A stretch of DNA of 64,000 bases from Pseudohalioglobus lutimaris (GTDB taxonomy: Bacteria > Pseudomonadota > Gammaproteobacteria > Pseudomonadales > Halieaceae): the NCBI RefSeq assembly GCF_002866825.1, contig NZ_PKUS01000025.1, positions 1 to 64,000 on the forward strand, in the 5' to 3' direction. A program made the position numbers and the translations under genes. Within the stretch, counting starts at the first letter, position 1. The number at the start of each line of letters is the position of its first letter. Shown piece by piece: positions 35,968-45,585 of the stretch. The notes under the pieces were generated by a model, which worked only from the letters and a program-made list of their open reading frames with translations, was not told the DNA's origin and did no database searches.

Positions 35968-38664
35968 ATGACTACTGCGACGAAAGTAGTTGCCTGGGGC
36001 CTGCTGGCAACACTGGTGCTGTTGATGTTGCTGATCGTCGCCCTGGTCAGCATCGACCTGGGGCGATTCAAGGAGCCGATTGAATCACTCGCCAGCGATG
36101 CATTGGGGCGCGAGCTGGAGATCACGGGTCCGCTGCATATCGAAGTCGGGCGCACCATCGATATCTCCGCGCAGGGCATCAGTCTGGACAATGCCGAATG
36201 GGCGACGGAGCCGGACATCATCAGCGTTGGCTCGCTGCGTCTGGAAATCGATACCGCGTCCCTGCTGACGGGGACGGTGGTGGTCAATTCCGCGCGATTC
36301 GGCGCTATTGATATAGATCTGGAGCAACTGCCGGAGGGCGCAGCCAATTGGGAGCTGTGGCCCGAGGATGACTCACCCGCGCCAGTGGAAGATGAGGATG
36401 CCATGGCTGCAGTGCCTGTACTGATAAGAGAGCTGTCGATAGACGGCACCACCCTGAGCTACTCGGGTCCCTTGTTTGCAGAGCCGATCGAACTGACTGT
36501 CGCCTCTGCGCGCCAGCAGTTGGACGATAACGGTTTTGTGGCGTTTACGCTGGATGCGTCCGTGAATGGCACGGCGGCGACGGCTACCCTGCGCGCAGGA
36601 CCGTTCGAAGAGTTGCTGAATGCGGGTGCGGTTTCCTATGAGCTGGCCGGGGCGGTTGGCGAAATCACCTTCGATAGTGACGGTTCGGTAGCCAACCTTG
36701 CACAGCTGACGCAGCCCGATGCCGCAATGCGCGTGTCCGGCCCCTCGTTCGATTACCTGGCACAATTGTTGAACCTGCGGGTGAGCGTCGAGGGTGCGCT
36801 GGATGTGCAGGGCAGCGTCAGGCCCTTGGATAACAGGCTGGCCGTGCAGGTAGACAGCCGCGTGGGCGACGTCGCCGCCACACTGAAGGGCGATCTCGTC
36901 AACCTGCGTTCGCTGGAGGGCGCTGTCCTGAATCTCGGTATCAATGGCGATAGTGACACGCTGTTGCGCGCGCTGGAGGTTGACCTGCCCGCCGGAGCGG
37001 GTCCCTTCCGTATCGATCTCAGCACTGAGTCGCCGCGGCCGGAGGGTTCTCCTTTTCGCCTCAACGCCAGTTTTCTGGATGCGGAACTGATCGCGCAGGG
37101 AGTGTTGCGCTTCACATCGCCGGATTTGAGCGGCTCTTCCGCGCAGCTCAGTCTGCTCGGTGATTCGGCCGGGGCGATATTGGGCAGGCTGGGCGTCAGT
37201 GATGCCCCAGCAGAGGCCTTTGATATTGCAGCATCAATAGGGCTGACGGGAGAGTCAGTGGAGCTGGATAACGGTCTGGCTACCCTCGGTGGCAAGGCTG
37301 TAGCCATATCCGGTCGCGCTGCACGCGACGGCAGCAAAGTGCTGCTTGAGTTGCGCGGTGATAGCGCCAGGTCCTGGCTGCCATCCATTCCCGCAGAACT
37401 GGACAGCGCCTTTGCCGGCACCGCCGATATGCAGTTGGTCAACGAATCTGTGCTGTCCGGTGAGCTTGCTCTAGAGCTGGATGAACTGTCTCTGCAGGTG
37501 CAGCCCTTGCTGAATCTGGCGAGCGAAACGGCACCGGTGAAGGCGACGTTCTCTGGTAAGGTGACCGGCTCCGACTTCAGCGGCGACGTCACTGCAGACA
37601 GAGGTCCGGTACCGCGCGTTGCGCTGCAGCTGCGTTCCTGGATGGTCGACTTCAGGCCCTGGCTGCCTGAGACTGCAGAGGCACCGGCTCAGGCTGCGCC
37701 GCAGGAAGCATCGCAAGATCGCCGGGTGATTCCTGACTTCGATCTTTCCGTCTTGCAGTTGCCGGCGTTGGAGCTGACGCTGGATTATCGAGCACAGCGG
37801 ATTGAGCTGCCCTTCGAGGCTGTTCACGACGTCCACCTGCAGGGCGAGCTGGCCGGAGGTGAGCTGCAGCTGAGCCGCTTTGCCTTGCGTGGCCAGGGAG
37901 ATGGGTTGGTTGAGGCCTCCGCAGGTCTGGAGCAATTGGCACAGGGCGTTGAGGCATGGGTAAGGTTGAGCGGGTCAAACATTTCCGTCGGTCTGCCGGC
38001 GCAGGACCCGCAAGAAGTGGCACTGCTGCCGCGCTACGATGTGTCGCTGGCCTATATTGGCCGCGGCGAAACACTGCGTGAACTGGCCGCAGGCAGCAAC
38101 GGCTATTTACGTCTGTCCAGCGGCCCCGGGAAGGTTGATATTAGCGCCATGCGTATGTTTACCAACGACTTCCTGATGGAGTTGTTGAACACCGTCAACC
38201 CGTTCGCTGAGCAGGACCGCTACAGCAATATTGAGTGTACGACTGTGCTGGCTGTTGTAGAGGACGGTGAGTTGGTCGGTGAGCCGCTGCTGGTGGTACA
38301 GAGTGATCGGCTCAATGTGTTCGCCAAGGCTCGCGTGGATCTGGATACGGAGAAGGTGGAGGCTGACTTTAATACCGTGCCAAGGAAAGGTCTGGGTCTG
38401 GGGCTTGGCAACCTGGTGCACCCGTTTGTGAACGTAAGTGGCACGCTGGGCGAGCCGCGCCTGGGCCTGGATTCCGGTTCAGCCATACTGGAAGGCGGCG
38501 CGGCACTGGCCACCGGGGGATTGTCGATTCTGGCCAAGGGCCTGTTCGAGCGCGCGACCTCCAGCGCCAGGGCATGTGACACCGCGTTGCTCGCCGCGCA
38601 GACGAAGTTTGATCGGCTGGAGGCTTTGTACGGGACCGGGCAGAACACGGGAGAAACGCCATGA
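35968..38664 (+). CDS. AsmA-family protein
   Basis: An 898-residue protein with one N-terminal helix (VAWGLLATLVLLMLLIVALV) and a long beta-rich periplasmic region with the AsmA signature GRELEITGPLHIEVG near residue 50 and a C-terminal segment ISAMRMFTNDFLMELLNTVNPF. AsmA-like proteins are thought to bridge the envelope and help move lipids to the outer membrane. It overlaps the next gene by 4 bases. Confidence 0.85.
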   Translation: MTTATKVVAWGLLATLVLLMLLIVALVSIDLGRFKEPIESLASDALGRELEITGPLHIEVGRTIDISAQGISLDNAEWATEPDIISVGSLRLEIDTASLLTGTVVVNSARFGAIDIDLEQLPEGAANWELWPEDDSPAPVEDEDAMAAVPVLIRELSIDGTTLSYSGPLFAEPIELTVASARQQLDDNGFVAFTLDASVNGTAATATLRAGPFEELLNAGAVSYELAGAVGEITFDSDGSVANLAQLTQPDAAMRVSGPSFDYLAQLLNLRVSVEGALDVQGSVRPLDNRLAVQVDSRVGDVAATLKGDLVNLRSLEGAVLNLGINGDSDTLLRALEVDLPAGAGPFRIDLSTESPRPEGSPFRLNASFLDAELIAQGVLRFTSPDLSGSSAQLSLLGDSAGAILGRLGVSDAPAEAFDIAASIGLTGESVELDNGLATLGGKAVAISGRAARDGSKVLLELRGDSARSWLPSIPAELDSAFAGTADMQLVNESVLSGELALELDELSLQVQPLLNLASETAPVKATFSGKVTGSDFSGDVTADRGPVPRVALQLRSWMVDFRPWLPETAEAPAQAAPQEASQDRRVIPDFDLSVLQLPALELTLDYRAQRIELPFEAVHDVHLQGELAGGELQLSRFALRGQGDGLVEASAGLEQLAQGVEAWVRLSGSNISVGLPAQDPQEVALLPRYDVSLAYIGRGETLRELAAGSNGYLRLSSGPGKVDISAMRMFTNDFLMELLNTVNPFAEQDRYSNIECTTVLAVVEDGELVGEPLLVVQSDRLNVFAKARVDLDTEKVEADFNTVPRKGLGLGLGNLVHPFVNVSGTLGEPRLGLDSGSAILEGGAALATGGLSILAKGLFERATSSARACDTALLAAQTKFDRLEALYGTGQNTGETP

Positions 38665-39950
38665 GTCGAATCAGAATCCTGCTAACGCTGTTAGCAGTAG
38701 TCGTCAGTGTCGCCAGCGTAGTGGTGGCGTTTCGTGTGCTCAATCCTACCCCGCCGCGCACGGTCACTATCAGTACTGGCCCCACCGGCAGTGCCTACGA
38801 GCGCGTGGCGGAGCAATACCGTGAGATTCTGGCTGAAAGCGGCGTGGAACTGGTACTGCAGCCTTCAGCAGGAGCCCGCGAAAATCTTTTGCGCTTGTCG
38901 CTGGGTGAAAGCGATGTTGGCTTTCTGACCATGGGTACGCCCGATACGCGCGAGGCCCAGAACTTGAGTTCGCTGGGTGCCATGTTTTTTGAGCCGCTGT
39001 GGATATTCGCCCGCGACCCGCAATTGTTTGCTGGCGCGATGGCGGGTGTGGGCGACAGCCGCATCGCTATCGGGCCAGCCGGCAGCCGAACGAACGCCGC
39101 TACACGCTACCTGTTCGAGTTAAACGGTCTCGATGCGGCCAGCATGCCTCTGCTGGAGCTCGCGCCAGCTGATGCGGAGCAGCGTTTGCGCGACGGTGAA
39201 CTCGATGCCGTTGCCATCGTCAGTAATGCCGCATCGCCCGTGCTGAAGCGGTTGCTGTCGATGGAGGGCGTTACCCTCATAGACTTTGAGCGCGCCGACG
39301 CCTACGCCGCACTCTTTCCCGAATTACGCAAGCTGATCGTGCCCGCCGGGATCGGCAGTCTTGCCCACAACCTGCCAGCACAGGATACGCGCATACTCGC
39401 CTTTACCACTATTCTTGTCGTGCGCGATGGCCTGCACCCGATCACCAGGAGTCTGCTGCTGGATGCGGCATCGCGGGTTCACTCCGCGCCGGACATTTTC
39501 CATCAGGCTGGCGATTTTCCCCTGGCGATAGACCAGGTGATTCCGCTCAGCGACAGCGCGCTGGCCTACTATTCCGACGGCCAACCCCTGCTGCTCAGAT
39601 TACTGCCCTATTGGCTGGCGGTGCTGGTTATGCAGGTCCTGGTGGCGGCGATACCGTTACTGACCATCGTGTATCCCCTGCTAAAATTGATGCCTTCGGT
39701 TTTCGATTGGGCAATGCGGCGTCAGTTCTACAAGGTTTATGTGGAACTCAGGCAGATGGATCGCGGCTTGTCGTCGGTGGACCCCGGTCAGATCGAGCAT
39801 TACAAAAAGCGACTGGAAGAGTTGGAGCAGCGAGTGACGTCCCTGCGAGTACCGGTTACCTACGCGAGTATGCTTTATGCGCTGAAGGCACATATAGGCG
39901 CTGTACGGCAAAAAGTGCATGCTGCAGATGAACGCGCCAGCGAGGCATAG
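38661..39950 (+). CDS. TAXI-family TRAP-type substrate-binding protein with C-terminal anchor
   Basis: A 429-residue protein. An N-terminal helix is followed by a TAXI binding domain (TISTGPTGSAYERVAEQYREI). Near residue 310 a second helix pair (YWLAVLVMQVLVAAIPLLTIV) leads into a charged coiled-coil tail (HYKKRLEELEQRV). No TRAP permease gene is present in the window, so it may act as a sensor or assembly factor and not in standard uptake. Confidence 0.82.
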   Translation: MSRIRILLTLLAVVVSVASVVVAFRVLNPTPPRTVTISTGPTGSAYERVAEQYREILAESGVELVLQPSAGARENLLRLSLGESDVGFLTMGTPDTREAQNLSSLGAMFFEPLWIFARDPQLFAGAMAGVGDSRIAIGPAGSRTNAATRYLFELNGLDAASMPLLELAPADAEQRLRDGELDAVAIVSNAASPVLKRLLSMEGVTLIDFERADAYAALFPELRKLIVPAGIGSLAHNLPAQDTRILAFTTILVVRDGLHPITRSLLLDAASRVHSAPDIFHQAGDFPLAIDQVIPLSDSALAYYSDGQPLLLRLLPYWLAVLVMQVLVAAIPLLTIVYPLLKLMPSVFDWAMRRQFYKVYVELRQMDRGLSSVDPGQIEHYKKRLEELEQRVTSLRVPVTYASMLYALKAHIGAVRQKVHAADERASEA

Positions 39951-40089
39951 GTCCACGCCGCATCAAAGTGCGCTTGGTGTGCAATTCGGGAGCGCGGCCG
40001 GTTGTGGTTGTCCCGATTCTGGGTGATGGTATACGAGTGCGGTCTGGTGTGATTCCGGTCCGGTCTTCCTGTTTAGCTGAGAGGCTGTC

Positions 40090-40932
40090 ATGCGCGCTCT
40101 GATTGTTGTTTATATTCTGGCCTTCTTAATGGCCTGGGCTGGCAGTCAGGGCGGCGCCTGGGCCGGGGGGCTGCCGGTCTTTGCCTGGTGCGCACTGCTG
40201 GCTTTCGCGTTGCAGTGGCTGGCGTTCGTTCCCGCCTATCTGAAGCAGACCGAGGTGTTTTACGATCTTACCGGTAGCCTGGGTTTTATCAATGCTACGC
40301 TGCTTGCCCTTGTTCTGGCAGACAGGCTCGACGCGCGCTCGCTGCTCCTGGCGGCCTGCGTACTGATCTGGGCCGCGCGTCTGGGCAGCTTTCTGTTTGC
40401 ACGTATCCTAAAGGATGGCGCTGACTCGCGCTTCGATCGCATCAAACCCGATCCGCTGCGATTCTTCCTCACCTGGAGTTTGCAGGGTCTGTGGATACTG
40501 CTCACCGCCGGCTGTGCGCTGGCGGCGATCACTGCGCTGGACAAGACGCCTTTGGGCTATCTGGACGCGGTCGGCGCCGGACTGTGGCTGGCTGGGTTGG
40601 TTATTGAGGTGACTGCCGACCGGCAAAAGCGACGGTTTCGTGCCACGGCCGGAAGTGAGGCGTTCATTCAGTCCGGACTCTGGCGTTTTTCACGCCACCC
40701 CAATTACTTTGGCGAGATCGTATTGTGGTCCGGCGTCGCGCTGCTGGCGTTGCCAGCCTTGCAGGGCTGGCAGCTGCTGACCCTGGTCTCTCCTGTCTTT
40801 GTCTTCCTGCTGCTCACCCGGGTGAGCGGTATTGTGTTGCTGGAGAAAAAGGCAGACGCGAAGTGGGGTGGCCAACCCGGGTACGAACAGTACAAGGCCC
40901 ATACGCCGGCGCTGGTGCCCAGGCTTTACTGA
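40090..40932 (+). CDS. DUF1295 membrane protein (steroid 5-alpha-reductase-like)
   Basis: A 280-residue protein with about seven helices. The C-terminal motif SGLWRFSRHPNYFGEIVLW and the final KWGGQPGYEQYKAHTPALVPRLY match the DUF1295/steroid reductase-like family, which may reduce or methylate small hydrophobic molecules. A GAGAGG ribosome site lies 6 bases before ATG 40090. It is separated from the TAXI gene by 139 bases, so it may have its own promoter. Confidence 0.82.
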   Translation: MRALIVVYILAFLMAWAGSQGGAWAGGLPVFAWCALLAFALQWLAFVPAYLKQTEVFYDLTGSLGFINATLLALVLADRLDARSLLLAACVLIWAARLGSFLFARILKDGADSRFDRIKPDPLRFFLTWSLQGLWILLTAGCALAAITALDKTPLGYLDAVGAGLWLAGLVIEVTADRQKRRFRATAGSEAFIQSGLWRFSRHPNYFGEIVLWSGVALLALPALQGWQLLTLVSPVFVFLLLTRVSGIVLLEKKADAKWGGQPGYEQYKAHTPALVPRLY

Positions 40933-40951
40933 GCGCGCGTTTTTTGGCTGT

Positions 40952-42211
40952 TTATCCCCACACGTCGGCAAACAGGTTGTTGGCCCAGTCGAACATCTCG
41001 CTGTAGTTGTCCCGCGTCCATTCGCCCGCTTCAGCGATATGCGCCAGTGCCATGGCACCCTTGTCCATGTCGTACTGGAAAACTGCGGTAAGCCAACTGG
41101 CGGTGTCGCGGGTAATTGGACTGTAGCAGGCAGAATTAGTGGTGATGTTTTGCAGTCGCTCTGCGTGGTCGGTGGGTTGGCTGGCCAGTTTACGCAGTAT
41201 CGCGTCTGCGCAGATCTTCGCCTGGGCGTTGGCCATGTGTGCCGACTTGGGTTGGCCGCTGCCCTGGGCGTCGCCGATGATGTGGATATCCTCGAAGCCG
41301 GCAAGCGTTGACTCGTAGGTTGTCACATCAACCGGCGCCCAGAAGCCGCCGTCAGTGAGTCCGTTATTGCGCACCAGGCCGCCTGCGCGCTGGGTGGGAA
41401 TAATATTGATCACGTCGCCGGAAAAGTCACCGAGTGAGGTTTCCACTACATTGGCGTTGCTGTCGACCACACCCAGTTCAACGCCGGCAGAATATTCCAC
41501 CACGTTGCCATACAGTTGGTCGAATGCCCGGGAGAAGGTTTCCTCCTCTGCCTGTATGCCCTCGTTGGCATCCAGTACCACTACCCGGCCGCCGCCATTG
41601 CTTTGAAGCATGTCTGCTACCAGGCAGGCGCGTTCGTAAGGTCCGGGTGGGCAGCGATAGGGAGAGCGGGGAATGGTCATCACGAAAGTTCCGCCCGCAG
41701 GCATCGCCTGCAACTGGTCTTTCAGCAGCCTGGTCTGGCCCCCGGCGATCCAGGCGTGCGGGTTTTTGTTAGCAATCCATCCCCTGGGTTTCTTGAAGGA
41801 GATACCCGCCGCCAGTACCAGTACGTCGTAGTTCACCGGAACCTGTTGTTTCAGCGTCAATTCACGCGCGGTGGGATCAATGCGTTTGACGGAATCCTTG
41901 ATGACCTGGACACCGTATTTACTGGTGAGGTCACCATAGCCGAAGCGCAGGTCTTTCAGGGGTAGTTCCCCGTTCAACACCAGGTTGCTCATAACGCAGG
42001 ACGTGTGCCGTGCCCTGGGGTCGATGAGGGTGACGTCGACCTTATCGCCGCCCCAGTGCTTGAGGTATTTCGCTGCGGTGGCACCGCCGAAGCCTCCGCC
42101 GACAACAACGACGCGTGCGCTGCCGGACTGAGCGCGGAGAATGCCGGGCGCCGAGGAGGCCGCGGCCGCGAGACTGGTTGCCTTGATAAAGTTTCTACGG
42201 TTGATCGTCAC
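40952..42211 (-). CDS. fccB: Flavocytochrome c sulfide dehydrogenase, flavoprotein subunit
   Basis: A 419-residue exported flavoprotein. A Tat signal starts at NRRNFIKATSLAAAA; FAD-binding VVVGGGFGGATAAKYL follows near residue 35; SCVMSNLVLNGE near residue 71 includes the cysteine that binds FAD covalently in FccB. It oxidises sulfide in the periplasm and passes electrons to its cytochrome partner encoded just upstream. A GTG start at 42211 has GGGAGGT 7 bases before it. Confidence 0.87.
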   Translation of the reverse strand: MTINRRNFIKATSLAAAASSAPGILRAQSGSARVVVVGGGFGGATAAKYLKHWGGDKVDVTLIDPRARHTSCVMSNLVLNGELPLKDLRFGYGDLTSKYGVQVIKDSVKRIDPTARELTLKQQVPVNYDVLVLAAGISFKKPRGWIANKNPHAWIAGGQTRLLKDQLQAMPAGGTFVMTIPRSPYRCPPGPYERACLVADMLQSNGGGRVVVLDANEGIQAEEETFSRAFDQLYGNVVEYSAGVELGVVDSNANVVETSLGDFSGDVINIIPTQRAGGLVRNNGLTDGGFWAPVDVTTYESTLAGFEDIHIIGDAQGSGQPKSAHMANAQAKICADAILRKLASQPTDHAERLQNITTNSACYSPITRDTASWLTAVFQYDMDKGAMALAHIAEAGEWTRDNYSEMFDWANNLFADVWG

Positions 42212-42264
42212 GGTGGCTACCTCCCGGAATCAGGTTTGTGGTTGCTGTAGTGGGTTGCGCAGGC

Positions 42265-42603
42265 TCAGTCATCATCTTCGTCCTCCCGATCTTCATCGTC
42301 TGACTCGGGAACCGTGGAGTAGTACCTGGCGATCCGGTAAAGCTGCTCGTCGGTGTAGCCCCATGCCTGGTGTTCCATGATGTCCTCGGCGCGATCTTCT
42401 TCCATGTCGATGAGCTTGTGGTAGAGGTCAGCGGTGTCTTTGCCCGCGATACTGTCGATATCGCCAGTGGCATGGCCATCGGTGCCGTGGCATTGGGCGC
42501 ACTGGGCAGCGATCATTCGATCGATAGTCGGATCCTGTGCAAGCGACGCTCCGGCAACAACAAACAGGCTGAGGAGGTAGTGAGTTTTGCGTTTGATTAT
42601 CAT
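42265..42603 (-). CDS. Monohaem cytochrome c, sulfide dehydrogenase partner
   Basis: A 112-residue exported class I cytochrome: signal peptide (YLLSLFVVAGASLA), one CAQCH haem site near residue 35 and a following LYRIARYY helix. It fits the FccA role, accepting electrons from the adjacent flavoprotein. Its C-terminus is an unusual acidic run (EDREDEDDD). AAAGGAG precedes the ATG by 10 bases. The axial methionine is not obvious in the last third; Met in DMEEDRAEDIMEH is a possible ligand. Confidence 0.8.
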   Translation of the reverse strand: MIIKRKTHYLLSLFVVAGASLAQDPTIDRMIAAQCAQCHGTDGHATGDIDSIAGKDTADLYHKLIDMEEDRAEDIMEHQAWGYTDEQLYRIARYYSTVPESDDEDREDEDDD

Positions 42604-42679
42604 TTACCAGTGTCTCCTTTACGTTGCGACCTCACATTAAAACCTACTAAAAATAAGGGAATGATTGATTATGAGTCCA

Positions 42680-42694
42680 ATAACTTAAGGTTAT
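42680..42694. promoter_or_regulatory. Inverted repeat upstream of the sulfide dehydrogenase operon
   Basis: ATAAC-TTAAG-GTTAT is a perfect 5-base inverted repeat with a 5-base centre, about 77 bases before the cytochrome start, in the AT-rich gap shared with the divergent aldo/keto reductase. It could be a repressor or activator site. No regulator gene is next to it. Confidence 0.35.
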
Positions 42695-42870
42695 ATTAAG
42701 AAGCGATGACTTTTTATCACGCCCTCGTGTGCAGTCCCAAAGTGGTGGAAGCGGCTGTGGGAGACGCATGCCCGGATGCACCCGGCTGCAGGTTTTCCCG
42801 GCAAGTCACTGAATCCTGTTTGCGGCTGAGGTAAGCTGTTGCCCCTGTCAGTGATATTCCTGGATAAAAA

Positions 42871-43887
42871 ATGAATAAAAATCGCCTGGGCCGCAGCGGT
42901 ATCGTGGTGTCTGATATCTGCATGGGTACCATGACCTTTGGCAGCCAGTGCAATGAAAAAGCGGCGTTCGCCATTCTCGACCGGGCGTTTGACGCAGGGG
43001 TTGATTTTTACGACACGGCGGAGGTCTATCCGGTACCGCCGGAAGAACGCTATATGGGGGTGACCGAGAAAATTGTCGGTCGCTGGATGAAGACGAAGCC
43101 CCGCGACGCGATCATTCTCGCCAGCAAAGTAGCAGGCCCCGGCCACGGTTGGATCACGCCGCCGGTGCGCGCCGGGAAGTCCGGTCTGGACCGTCATCAC
43201 ATTATGCGTGCTATCGAGGGTAGCCTGCGTCGCCTGGACACAGACTATATCGACCTGTACCAGACCCACTGGCCCGACCACGACTATTATTACGAGGAAA
43301 CCCTGCGTGCGCTGGAGGAGCTCATTGCTGCGGGCAAGGTGCGCGTGCTGGGGTGCAGCAACGAGACCACCTGGGGGCTGACCCGGAGCTTGTGGATGGC
43401 GGACGCACATGGCCTGCCACGTTACGAAACCATCCAGAACAACTTCAGCCTCAACAATCGACGCTTCGAAGATGAACTGGCCCAGGCCTGCCTGCAGGAG
43501 GGTGTCAGCCTGCTGCCCTATTCTCCTCTGGCCGGTGGCGTGCTAAGTGGCAAGTACAACGATGGCGCCTTGCCCGCCGGCGCGCGCTTTACCAATTACC
43601 TCGACGGCGAAGAGCGTCAACGCTTGATGGCCAGGCGGTTCGTCAACCCGCAGGCTGAGGAGGCGACCAAACGCTTCCAGGAGATCGCCCGTGACATCGA
43701 CCTGTCGCCGGTGACCCTCGCCGTGGCCTGGAGTAAGCAGCACGACTTTGTCGCGTCCACTATTGTCGGCGCCACTGCACTGGATCAGGTTGACGAGTTA
43801 CTGGCCGCGGCGGAGGTGACCCTTTCCACAGAGACTATGCGGCGCATAGACCAGGTCAGCCAGGAGATTCGCTATCCGATGGGCTGA
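42871..43887 (+). CDS. Aldo/keto reductase
   Basis: A 338-residue (beta/alpha)8 oxidoreductase. Catalytic residues are visible: Asp and Tyr in DFYDTAEVYP near residue 48-55, Lys in ILASKVAG near 85, His in YQTHWPDHD near 131. The NADPH-binding end is VGATALDQVDELL. It resembles the Tas/YajO type and reduces carbonyls; the substrate is unknown. Confidence 0.9.
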   Translation: MNKNRLGRSGIVVSDICMGTMTFGSQCNEKAAFAILDRAFDAGVDFYDTAEVYPVPPEERYMGVTEKIVGRWMKTKPRDAIILASKVAGPGHGWITPPVRAGKSGLDRHHIMRAIEGSLRRLDTDYIDLYQTHWPDHDYYYEETLRALEELIAAGKVRVLGCSNETTWGLTRSLWMADAHGLPRYETIQNNFSLNNRRFEDELAQACLQEGVSLLPYSPLAGGVLSGKYNDGALPAGARFTNYLDGEERQRLMARRFVNPQAEEATKRFQEIARDIDLSPVTLAVAWSKQHDFVASTIVGATALDQVDELLAAAEVTLSTETMRRIDQVSQEIRYPMG

Positions 43888-44019
43888 GGGCGTGAGCTCA
43901 GGAGAGCCTGCCGGCACGCCCACGGCTGGGCATCCGGGAACTCCGGTTTCTGTCGTCTGCGTCTTGTGGGCAGGCGTCCGCTTGCCGGTCATGCAATGAT
44001 GAGGAGTCGAGTTCCCCGA

Positions 44020-45585
44020 ATGCCAAGCAACCGCCACTATTTAAAGTCCTTCCCCGCGCTGACAACCTTACTCTTGTTCTGCACCAGCCCGGCAGTCGCA
44101 AGTATTGACCAGGCGGTGGAGTCGTTTATGACACCCATCACGGCCAGCATCTCTGCAGTGGTGTTCTACAAGCTGTCGCTGTTTGGTTACCAGGTGCCGT
44201 GGATTGTGCTCTGGCTGGCGGTGGCCGCGACTTTTTTTACCTTCTATATGGGCTTTATCAATATTCGCGGCTTTGGTCTCGCGTTGCGGCTGGTCCGCGG
44301 TGACTATCATGACGTGTCTGCACCGGGGGAGATATCCCATTTCAAAGCGGTGGCCACGGCAGTATCCGGCACAGTGGGCGTTGGCAATATTGGTGGGGTG
44401 GCGGTGGCCATTGTCGTTGGTGGCCCCGGGGCCGCCTTCTGGCTGATAGTCGCGGGTTTTTTGTCCATGTCCACCAAGCTGGTGGAATGCACCCTCGGCG
44501 TGAAGTATCGCAAGCACAATCCGGACGGCTCTGTTTCCGGCGGGCCCATGTATTATCTGGAGGCGTATCTGTCCAGGCGCGGCTTTCCGCTGCTGGGTAA
44601 GGGCCTTGGCAAATTTTATGCCCTGGCACTGGTGGTCGGCTGCCTGGGGATAGGCAACATGTTCCAGTCCAATCAGGCCTATGTGCAGTTTGTGACCATC
44701 ACCGGTGGGGAGGCCAGCTTTTTTGCCGAGCGGGGTTGGTTGTTCGGCCTGGGTATAGCCACCCTGGTTGGCGTGGTGATACTCGGCGGTATCCGTTCCA
44801 TCGCTGCAGTCGCAGGCAAAATCGTGCCGCTGATGGCAGTGCTTTATGTGATTTCTGCGCTGGTGATTATTGGCCTTAGCGCCGAGCACATACCCGCTGC
44901 GATCACCCTGATTGTCAGTAGCGCCTTCTCCGTGGAAAGCGCCACGGGTGGCATGGTCGGCGCCATCATTGTCGGTTTCCAGCGTGCCCTGTTCTCCAAT
45001 GAAGCGGGCCTGGGTTCCGCACCCATCGCGCACTCTGCGGTACAGACGGACAACCCTGCCTCGGAGGGACTGGTCTCGTTACTGGAGCCCTTTATCGATA
45101 CAGTGGTGATCTGTACGCTCAGCTCACTGGTGATTGTGGTCACCGCGTACCCTGCGGGGTTGATGGACCAGGGGCTGGAGGGCATCGCGCTGACCTCCGC
45201 CGCCTTCGAGCACCATTTCAGCTGGGCACCGTATCCGCTGGCCATTGCCGCACTGCTGTTTGCTTTCTCCACCGCGATCGCCTGGTCCTACTACGGACTT
45301 AAAGCCTGGACGTATTTATTCAGCGAGCACCCGGTCAGTGAGAACGTGTTCAAAGTGGTGTTCTGCGCCTTCCTTGCCATTGGTTGCATGATCCAGCTGC
45401 AGGCAGTGCTGGACTTCGCCGACGCCATGGTATTCCTTATTTCAGTGCCCAATATCCTTGGTCTGTATTTCTTCGCCCCGGAGATCAAACGCGACATTAA
45501 TGATTTCATCGCCAGGGTCAGGGCAGGGGAAGTACATAACTACCGAACGGAGGACGTTGCCTATGTCGCCGGAACGACAGATTGA
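44020..45585 (+). CDS. Sodium:alanine/glycine symporter (AGCS family)
   Basis: About 521 residues with about eleven helices. AGCS signatures are visible: TFYMGFINIRGFGLALRLVRG, SGTVGVGNIGGVAVAI, and NEAGLGSAPIAHSA. It imports small neutral amino acids with sodium. ATG 44020 is preferred (GAGGAG upstream, though spaced by about 13 bases); ATG 43996 and GTG 43966 are in frame alternatives. Confidence 0.9.
   Translation: MPSNRHYLKSFPALTTLLLFCTSPAVASIDQAVESFMTPITASISAVVFYKLSLFGYQVPWIVLWLAVAATFFTFYMGFINIRGFGLALRLVRGDYHDVSAPGEISHFKAVATAVSGTVGVGNIGGVAVAIVVGGPGAAFWLIVAGFLSMSTKLVECTLGVKYRKHNPDGSVSGGPMYYLEAYLSRRGFPLLGKGLGKFYALALVVGCLGIGNMFQSNQAYVQFVTITGGEASFFAERGWLFGLGIATLVGVVILGGIRSIAAVAGKIVPLMAVLYVISALVIIGLSAEHIPAAITLIVSSAFSVESATGGMVGAIIVGFQRALFSNEAGLGSAPIAHSAVQTDNPASEGLVSLLEPFIDTVVICTLSSLVIVVTAYPAGLMDQGLEGIALTSAAFEHHFSWAPYPLAIAALLFAFSTAIAWSYYGLKAWTYLFSEHPVSENVFKVVFCAFLAIGCMIQLQAVLDFADAMVFLISVPNILGLYFFAPEIKRDINDFIARVRAGEVHNYRTEDVAYVAGTTD

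Noticed and set aside
36753-37592. 279-residue minus-strand open frame, Ser/Pro/Arg rich
   Set aside because: Composition is that of a shadow of the AsmA coding frame.
39951-40089. Possible small RNA or attachment site between the TAXI and DUF1295 genes
   Set aside because: Only 139 bases, with no hairpin and T-tract or direct repeat that I could support.
44068-45033. 321-residue minus-strand open frame opposite the AGCS symporter
   Set aside because: Rich in His, Gln and Gly in a shadow pattern and fully antisense to a well-conserved transporter.
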